The notes under the pieces are model-generated. The model ran no database searches. It was not told the DNA's origin and worked only from the letters and a program-made list of their open reading frames with translations. Below, piece by piece: positions 8,050 through 14,034 of a stretch of DNA of 14,034 nt. The position numbers and the translations under genes were made by a program. Origin of the DNA: Lichtheimia corymbifera B2541. Lineage: Eukaryota; Mucoromycota; Mucoromycetes; Mucorales; Lichtheimiaceae. Each line of letters opens with the position of its first letter. The first letter of the stretch is position 1. Location of the stretch: contig JNEU01000181.1 in assembly GCA_000697475.1 (NCBI GenBank), forward strand, positions 1 to 14,034, in the 5' to 3' direction.

Positions 8050-9060
8050 TGATCATTCATGGGTAATGCTCATGGTGCTTGACTTCATGATTATGCATTT
8101 GGATATGTCGATTGATCAGTCGAATCAAAATAAAGTCTGTGTTTGGCACGATACCTGTAGCACATGGATAAATTTCAGCAATATTAATACCCGCATGCTT
8201 GTACACAGTCTACATGACACCAGCACGGCTACATACTGCTGCAATTTTCTACAATGACCACAATCATCATCCTGATGCCCTTTAGTGAAAACAATTCCCG
8301 GAATCCATCACCCTCCATTCACTGCGCATATAGCGGAGATAATCGCTTCCATAGCTATCCTTTAAATACAATGTTTCTTCATCCATGGTATCCTACTAGA
8401 ACTGCTGACATTATTTTGCATAATAAATAGCCACACGTCTTGCAACCCAGAATCTACTGGCGAGCTGTAGTTTTGGGATTCACCTGTGTGAGAAAGCTGA
8501 TACCACGTCGCCATGATGATATGACTGAAATTGTATCTCTTGCACGGTCTCGCCTAATTCCATTCATCCGATTACTATTATCGTAACAGATGCATGGAGT
8601 GTACACCCATTTATATAAAGCCGTAGTGCGTGATGCTTTTAAATGAGCACACCATTGCAAGGGATACCTATAAAGTGCATTGTATAGATCCCATGCACTG
8701 TAATCAGCGTAACCCAGAAACACTCAATGAATAATACCGTCGCAATGATGGTTCGATCTCTCACGTATGATGATGCATGTCTTGAATTCGCCTATATGTG
8801 ATCATGTTCGCAAACACGATCCATCACAGCGTGCATTGCTGTTACTGTAGCATTGCAGGTCCCATAATCAATCGTTGATATATAAGGATAGCAAGCTACT
8901 AAATGGGATACATGAAGATCGTCTTACTTACAGTCAAGAGATGTAGTTGATAAAAAGACTGAGGATGTCGGTCGTGGACATTGCCTGTATTTATATACAT
9001 ACTGTCGTATTATAAGATACAAGGCAGCAGTAATATTTGATCTCAGTCAATCACAGTCAT
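8050..9060. other. Non-coding interval, probably including the unseen start of the 5' LTR
   Basis: No credible gene is present. TATA-type words occur at 8612-8620 (TATATAAAG) and 8669-8675 (TATAAAG), and a 10-nt word GCACGATACC appears twice (about 8010 and 8147). The left boundary of the retrotransposon must fall in or before this stretch, but it cannot be placed without the 3' LTR for comparison. Confidence 0.4.
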
Positions 9061-9155
9061 TTTATATACAGCACAGGGGCTATTGAATAAACATCGACCT
9101 TCTTTCTTTGTTGAGTCTCACTGACGTACTTTGTTACCTGTCTCCCAATACCACA
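9061..9155 (+). promoter_or_regulatory. Putative LTR promoter and polyadenylation signals upstream of gag-pol
   Basis: TTTATATA at 9060-9067 is followed by AATAAA at 9086-9091, the close TATA/poly(A) pairing common in compact LTRs. ACCACA at 9151-9155 could be an LTR 3' end (TG...CA rule). The leader after it is only about 31 nt. No TGG that could start a tRNA primer-binding site occurs between about 9000 and the ATG, so either the LTR ends further upstream or priming is not by a tRNA. This is inferred from signals only. Confidence 0.3.
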
Positions 9156-9186
9156 TTTTTTTCAGTGAATACTACTATTGAACATC

Positions 9187-12100
9187 ATGTCTTCCCCTGC
9201 TGCTAACAACAACAACAACAACGCCGCTATCAACAACGGCAACAACAACGACGCCGGTAACAACAACGGCAACAACCACCACCACCACCATGACAACAAC
9301 TCCCCTGGCTCTTCTCGCAGGAATTCTGTGGTCAGCCTTGACCCTGAGGAGGAGCGTAGCTCTGCTAGCTCTAAGCCTACCCCCATGGAAGGCATCGAGC
9401 TGACTGGTGCTGCAGCTTCGAACCATGCTGATCCTATGGTTATGGGACGTAACGACCTTGCGAAGTTGCGTTCCAAACTAGGTGAGCTGGTGAAGAAGCA
9501 GTCTGCTTTGTTGGGGCAACCTGACAAATTGGAGGAGGCGAAAGCACTTCTCCAGCAGCAAAAGCATCTGGTCGAGCAGATTGCCACCTTGGAGGCTTCT
9601 CTCAAAGCGCTGCAGTCTTCGGCTGAGCTTGAGAAAGAGAAGAGCACCATGACTGCACGTCAGGTGCCTGAGTTCGCTGTAAAAGGCGTTACCGATTGCA
9701 CTGGCGTCAAGAAGCCATTCAAGAGTGTGGATGCGTTCTTGAGTTATTTCAAGAAAATTCTTGAGACGAACAAGTCCAACCCTGATACTGAGTGGTCTGA
9801 TTGGCTCAAGCTCTCTTTCGACCATGAATATGAGGTCTGGTATGACAGTGAGCTCACTGGCAAGGATCTCAATTGGGATGGTGTCTGTCGGGTCGTTCGC
9901 AAGCGCTTCGTGTCTCAAGACAGCCGCGTGAGGAAGGCCATTGAGGTGTTCAACAGCACCATGAAGGAGAGGGAGTCAATGCAGCAATATGGCATGCGCT
10001 TCCAAAATTTGGCTCGTGAAGCAGGTTTGTCCAACTGTGATGTTCTTGCGATGCTGTTTTTGCTTTCTTTGCCAAGTCGTTTGCAAGATAAGGTGATGAT
10101 GTCTTTCTGTGCAAAGCCTGGTAATGATGATAGATTGCCTGACAAGCTCGAAGAAATCGTCAAGCTGGCAAACTCTTTGTCTTTAGCCAAGCGTCCGCAT
10201 GATGATGAGGATGATGGGTCTCGTTCTTTCACCAAGAGACATAGAAGAGGCCAATCCACAGGTAAATTTTTCTGTTATCATCATGATGATAGATGCAACC
10301 ACAGGTCGAAGGAGTGTCCCTTGTTGAATGAACCCATTGACGAGGACAAGAAGTGCTATTATGCACATCATGAGTTTGAGTCTGGGCATGATTGCCGGGC
10401 TAGACGGGAGGCTTTGGCCAACACAAGCCGTGGTGCGCGTAAGCATAACCACAAGAGCCGCAAGAATGGTGGTGCCAAGTACAAGGTAAACACTATGCGG
10501 GCTGACAAGGCTGAACATGGCGAGGCTAACTCAACTTTCAATCATCCCGGTGATGTAGCCATGAACGACAAGGAGGATTTGATCCCACTTGAAGTCCTTC
10601 AAAGTGTGGATGAAGACATTGACATGGAAGCTCGCAGTAAGTTTTTATGCACAGCTCAGTTGAATGTCAATCCATATGTACTAAAGACACCTATTTTGAT
10701 CCAGAATAGTCGCTGCCTTGGTCTTGTAGACACTGGAGCCGAAATTTCTGTGATCAATAAATCATTGTGTGATGAAAACAAATGGTCTTTTACACCGGTG
10801 TCGGGTGACATTATGTATGCTGGCAAGGATCATTCCGTCAAACGTATTGGTATTACGGAACCCTTGCGCATTAGATATAATGGTCGCACATTAGTTCATC
10901 GTTTTGAAGTCATGGAATTGGGACATTACAATGTGATTTTAGGTTTTGATTTGTTACCCAAGTTGGGCATTGCTTTACAGGGAGTTGCAGCGAAATGGGA
11001 TGATCAAGTAGATCACAATGTACCAGATCCATCAGTGCATGATAGCTATAAGAATCTGAAGCCCAATGAATCGCCGGCAGGTACTCCTGAAGAGCGTAGC
11101 AAATTTTTGCGTGCTATACAACCTAAACTAGCAGCAAATGCCAAGATCTCGAAATGGTCATTCTGCAACATCGCTGAGTCCGTAATCAGGTTAGAGCTCA
11201 CGGATGATGTAGCGTCGTGGCATCGGCAATATCCCTTACCGTACGCACTCAAGCCAACCATTGATGCCACAATTCAAAGGTGGATCGAAGAAGGTGTGAT
11301 CATGCGTGCTCCAGAAAACACGGCATGGAACAGCCCTCTGACCTTGGCTGACAAAAAGGATGCACAAGGCAATAAGGTAGGTAAGCGTTTATGCTTGGAT
11401 CCCAGACACATCAATCGTCATTTGAAGGATGATCGATATCAATTGCCAACCATCAAGGAAATCTTCCATGATTTAAGTGGTGCTACCGTTTTCACTACAT
11501 TGGATTTGACGAACGCGTTCCATCGGTTTAAGATCCATGAAGACGATAGGCACATTACGGCCTTTACATATGGCAATCGTCAGTATGTCTTTCGGGGTTG
11601 TCCTTTTGGACTAAAGCCCATCTCGTCTAAGTTTCAGAGGGTGATGCATATTCTCTTTTACGACATGCCCTTTGTACGCACTTTTGTGGATGACATTATT
11701 ATCTTCTCCAAAGATTTGTCGTCGCATACCCAGCATGTGAAATATGCTATTGATGCATTAACCAGAGCCAACTTGATCTTGAACGAGAAAAAGTGTCACT
11801 TTGCACAACGCTCGGTTTATTTGCTTGGTTTTTGTATCTCGCAACATGGTATATCGTTGGATCCCAGAAAGGTCACGAATGCTTTAGATTGGCCGTTGCC
11901 TACCACAGGCAAGGACGTTCAGAGATTTATGGGTCTTGTGAATTATTTCAAAGACCATATCTGCAATCTTTCAAAGATAAGTGCTCCTCTCCGTGCTTTA
12001 ATGCATACTGGCTCTCTTACAAAGGTTTGGACTACCGAGCATACTATGGCAATGAAGGCCATTAAGCAGGAGCTAGCTAAGAATGTCTTATTGCACTTTC

Positions 12101-13977
12101 CCAATATGGCTGAACCATTTTATGTGGCTACAGATGCATCGAATCATGGCATTGGTGCAGTTTTATTCCAAAAGATTAAGGGCAAGGATTGTATTATCTC
12201 ATTTATGGCAAGGGCACTATCGAAATCTGAGCGTAACTACTCCACCACAAAACGCGAGTTGCTAGGTATCGTATTTGCCTTGCAGAAGTTCCACCCATAC
12301 CTTTGGTCCAATCCTTTCACGATCTACACGGATCACAAAGCCTTGACTTACCTGAACACGCAGAAATTGGCCAACACTATGATGCTGAATTGGTTTGACG
12401 TTCTAATGGATTATCAGTTTGATATCATTCACTTGCCTGGTATTGAGAATGTCTTACCTGATCAACTATCTCGCCTGTTCACTCCCGATGAACACCTGGA
12501 GGGGGATAAGATCGAGGATGCAAAAGACTCCAAGATAAAAATCGGCAAGCTATACACGCATGATAAGCGGTGTATCTTCCATGTAAGGGTGCTCAATAGA
12601 GAACCTACGGATGTGATAACTCCACCAGAGGAAGAGCGTCCAAAAGAGCTTGAGCGTGCACATATGACTATAGGTCATGCAGGAGCTGAGCACATTGTCA
12701 GGTATTTGCGTCGTGAAGGAATCTACTGGACAAACCTACCACAAGATGCAGTGGAAATGGTGAAGAAATGCCCTGATTGTCAGAAATACAATATCACGCG
12801 TAAAGGATACCATCCATTACGTCCCATCTATGCCTACATACCAGGTGATCATTGGGCTATCGATCTTGCATCGTTCAATAAGACATCCACCAAGGGTAAC
12901 AACTTCTTGCTAGTGATGGTCGACGTGTGCACCAGGTTTTGCATTCTACGTGCATTGCCCAACAAGCATTCAGATACGATAGTCGAAGCACTGGTACAGG
13001 TATTTTGTGATTTTGGCATACCTCGTGTCCTCCAATCGGATAATGGCAGAGAGTTCAAGAACACTATCATGAAGAAGCTCGTTGAGAGTTTGGGCGTACA
13101 CCATCGATTCACGACACCTTACCACCCAAGAGCTAATGGCATTGCAGAGCGTTGGGTACAGAGCGCGACTGATGTCATCCGGAAGAAGATAGAGGGTGCT
13201 GGTAATGACTGGGACTATTACGTTCCGAGTACACAACTTGAGTTGAACATGCGTGTAGCCAAAAGGTTGAACACACCTCCTTTCTCGCTTATGTTTGCAA
13301 GAGACATGAACGCGTACAGAGATTATCGGAAGAATGGCGCAACGTCGTCGAAACCAATGTCGCATGATGAGTTGGTAGAGAGATTGCAATATATGCAAGG
13401 TATCGTGTTCCCAGCTTTGAAAGAAAAAGTGGAAGCGTATAACCAAGCCATGACCGATAAATTTAACTCGACGCACAAGTTGATTGATTTTCCTGAACAA
13501 AGCCACGTCATGGTCCGGGTGCAATCACGAGGCAGTAAATTGGCACCAGCATTTGAGGGACCATACACAGTGCTACGTAAGACTGAAGGTGGCACCTATG
13601 TATTGCAGGATGAAACAGGTGCGTTGATGCCAAGAGATTATGTTCCTTCTGAGCTCAAGCTCATTTCACAAGATGAGGTGGTACCTATCGATGAGCTATA
13701 TGAGTTGGAAGCTATTATCAACCATCGAGGTAAACCTGGCAGACGCCAATATTTGGTACGATGGAAAGGATATGGTCCAGAGGACGATCAATGGCTAGAC
13801 CCTGATGCTTTCACTGATCCTGCCTTTATTATGCAGTACTGGAATAGACGCAATGAAAAGGAGGAGAACTCACCTGAAATTGACGAGAAGGGTAAAACTG
13901 TCATTAGGAAGAGAAAAGCAAAGGGTGGTGAACAAAACGTGCGACGAAGTAAGCGTGTCAAACGTTCGTCGGCATGA
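9187..13977 (+). CDS. gag-pol: Gag-Pol polyprotein of a Ty3/Gypsy chromovirus, single intact ORF
   Basis: This 1596-residue polyprotein makes the particle and copies and integrates the element. Order: Asn/His-rich tail (7-38); coiled coil (88-153); Gag capsid-like region (157-340); unusual zinc knuckles C363-x2-H-x3-C370-x-H372-x4-C377 and a C/H cluster 390-403; protease D515-T-G; RT with D773 (TLDLTNAF) and VDD at 834-836; RNase H D983, E1024, D1049; integrase H1159, H1164, C1195, C1198 and catalytic D1226, D1285, E1321 (D,D35E); GPY motif 1458-1460; chromodomain about 1503-1555; basic, NLS-like tail. No stop or frameshift separates Gag from Pol, so they are made as one product, as in Tf1-type elements. 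The ATG at 9187 is chosen because the frame upstream has only TTG. All key residues checked are intact, which suggests recent or current activity. Confidence 0.95.
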   Translation: MSSPAANNNNNNAAINNGNNNDAGNNNGNNHHHHHDNNSPGSSRRNSVVSLDPEEERSSASSKPTPMEGIELTGAAASNHADPMVMGRNDLAKLRSKLGELVKKQSALLGQPDKLEEAKALLQQQKHLVEQIATLEASLKALQSSAELEKEKSTMTARQVPEFAVKGVTDCTGVKKPFKSVDAFLSYFKKILETNKSNPDTEWSDWLKLSFDHEYEVWYDSELTGKDLNWDGVCRVVRKRFVSQDSRVRKAIEVFNSTMKERESMQQYGMRFQNLAREAGLSNCDVLAMLFLLSLPSRLQDKVMMSFCAKPGNDDRLPDKLEEIVKLANSLSLAKRPHDDEDDGSRSFTKRHRRGQSTGKFFCYHHDDRCNHRSKECPLLNEPIDEDKKCYYAHHEFESGHDCRARREALANTSRGARKHNHKSRKNGGAKYKVNTMRADKAEHGEANSTFNHPGDVAMNDKEDLIPLEVLQSVDEDIDMEARSKFLCTAQLNVNPYVLKTPILIQNSRCLGLVDTGAEISVINKSLCDENKWSFTPVSGDIMYAGKDHSVKRIGITEPLRIRYNGRTLVHRFEVMELGHYNVILGFDLLPKLGIALQGVAAKWDDQVDHNVPDPSVHDSYKNLKPNESPAGTPEERSKFLRAIQPKLAANAKISKWSFCNIAESVIRLELTDDVASWHRQYPLPYALKPTIDATIQRWIEEGVIMRAPENTAWNSPLTLADKKDAQGNKVGKRLCLDPRHINRHLKDDRYQLPTIKEIFHDLSGATVFTTLDLTNAFHRFKIHEDDRHITAFTYGNRQYVFRGCPFGLKPISSKFQRVMHILFYDMPFVRTFVDDIIIFSKDLSSHTQHVKYAIDALTRANLILNEKKCHFAQRSVYLLGFCISQHGISLDPRKVTNALDWPLPTTGKDVQRFMGLVNYFKDHICNLSKISAPLRALMHTGSLTKVWTTEHTMAMKAIKQELAKNVLLHFPNMAEPFYVATDASNHGIGAVLFQKIKGKDCIISFMARALSKSERNYSTTKRELLGIVFALQKFHPYLWSNPFTIYTDHKALTYLNTQKLANTMMLNWFDVLMDYQFDIIHLPGIENVLPDQLSRLFTPDEHLEGDKIEDAKDSKIKIGKLYTHDKRCIFHVRVLNREPTDVITPPEEERPKELERAHMTIGHAGAEHIVRYLRREGIYWTNLPQDAVEMVKKCPDCQKYNITRKGYHPLRPIYAYIPGDHWAIDLASFNKTSTKGNNFLLVMVDVCTRFCILRALPNKHSDTIVEALVQVFCDFGIPRVLQSDNGREFKNTIMKKLVESLGVHHRFTTPYHPRANGIAERWVQSATDVIRKKIEGAGNDWDYYVPSTQLELNMRVAKRLNTPPFSLMFARDMNAYRDYRKNGATSSKPMSHDELVERLQYMQGIVFPALKEKVEAYNQAMTDKFNSTHKLIDFPEQSHVMVRVQSRGSKLAPAFEGPYTVLRKTEGGTYVLQDETGALMPRDYVPSELKLISQDEVVPIDELYELEAIINHRGKPGRRQYLVRWKGYGPEDDQWLDPDAFTDPAFIMQYWNRRNEKEENSPEIDEKGKTVIRKRKAKGGEQNVRRSKRVKRSSA
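9205..9300 (+). repeat. AAC-rich coding microsatellite
   Basis: Runs of AAC, then CAC, encode Asn and His stretches with interspersed Ala, Gly and Asp at residues 7-38 of Gag. Slippage-prone, so copy-to-copy length variation is expected. Confidence 0.85.
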
Positions 13978-14034
13978 ATGCCATATATGATGTCCCATGC
14001 GTAGCGATGACTTTTCCCCCTTTTTTCCCACTGG

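Larger units (their letters stand above)
9061..14034 (+). mobile_element. Ty3/Gypsy chromovirus LTR retrotransposon (LTR boundaries not seen)
   Basis: The complete internal coding region is present (9187-13977), with domain order protease, RT, RNase H, integrase, chromodomain, which defines chromoviruses within Ty3/Gypsy. The 57 bases after the stop end in a pyrimidine tract and contain no purine-rich tract, so the polypurine tract and 3' LTR lie beyond 14034. The left limit given is provisional. Confidence 0.85.

Noticed and set aside
8380..8400. CCATGGTATCC as a tRNA primer-binding site at 8384
   Set aside because: It would leave an 800-nt leader, and its continuation does not look like the complement of a tRNA acceptor and T stem.
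9162..9918. Long minus-strand frames opposite gag (162, 83 and 146 codons) rich in Leu/Val/Ser
   Set aside because: They are antisense shadows of the AAC-rich and coiled-coil coding sequence; composition follows from the plus-strand codons.

Overview
The window looks like gene-poor, transposon-rich DNA of an early-diverging fungus, most likely Mucoromycota and perhaps Lichtheimia-like. The basis is a TPR-like/F-box/leucine-rich-repeat gene of a type I associate with large families in Mucorales, a short 55-nt intron with fungal-looking splice sites, and a fungal-type chromovirus with Gag and Pol in one ORF. The genus is inferred from memory of the families; no search was run.

Layout. 1-301: the right end of a palindrome-rich element ending in CCCACAACA. 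552-1060: a 505-bp non-autonomous DNA transposon (MITE) with perfect 25-bp terminal inverted repeats (TIRs) and TA target duplications. 1515-1835: a possible degraded Ty1/copia RNase H fragment. 2152-2831: a weak minus-strand reading, unidentified. 2842-3477: a foldback element whose two ~240-bp arms make up most of its length; its terminus resembles that of the element at the left edge. 3500-4350: a possible spliced gene I cannot identify. 4350-5135: nothing convincing. 5136-7994: an F-box/LRR pseudogene. 8050-9186: mostly unassigned, then promoter/LTR-like signals. 9187-13977: an intact Ty3/Gypsy chromovirus Gag-Pol ORF of 1596 codons. Its 3' LTR must lie beyond the window.

The main result is the F-box gene. 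It appears as several unconnected reading frames but resolves into one gene of 655 codons once three things are recognised: an 831-bp MITE (5624-6454) flanked by an 8/9-bp target duplication, a 55-nt intron (6693-6747), and two in-frame stops (TAA at 5394, TGA at 7146). The stops are explainable as C-to-T changes. The joined length is divisible by three and the splice phase fits. The gene is therefore dead, apparently by both insertion and point mutation.

By contrast the chromovirus has every catalytic residue I looked for: protease DTG, the RT and RNase H aspartates, integrase HHCC and D,D35E, and a C-terminal chromodomain with a complete aromatic cage. It is probably a recent arrival. The window thus shows at least four transposon types of different ages around a decayed multigene-family member. 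I found no evidence of a defence system, CRISPR array, RNA gene or biosynthetic cluster.
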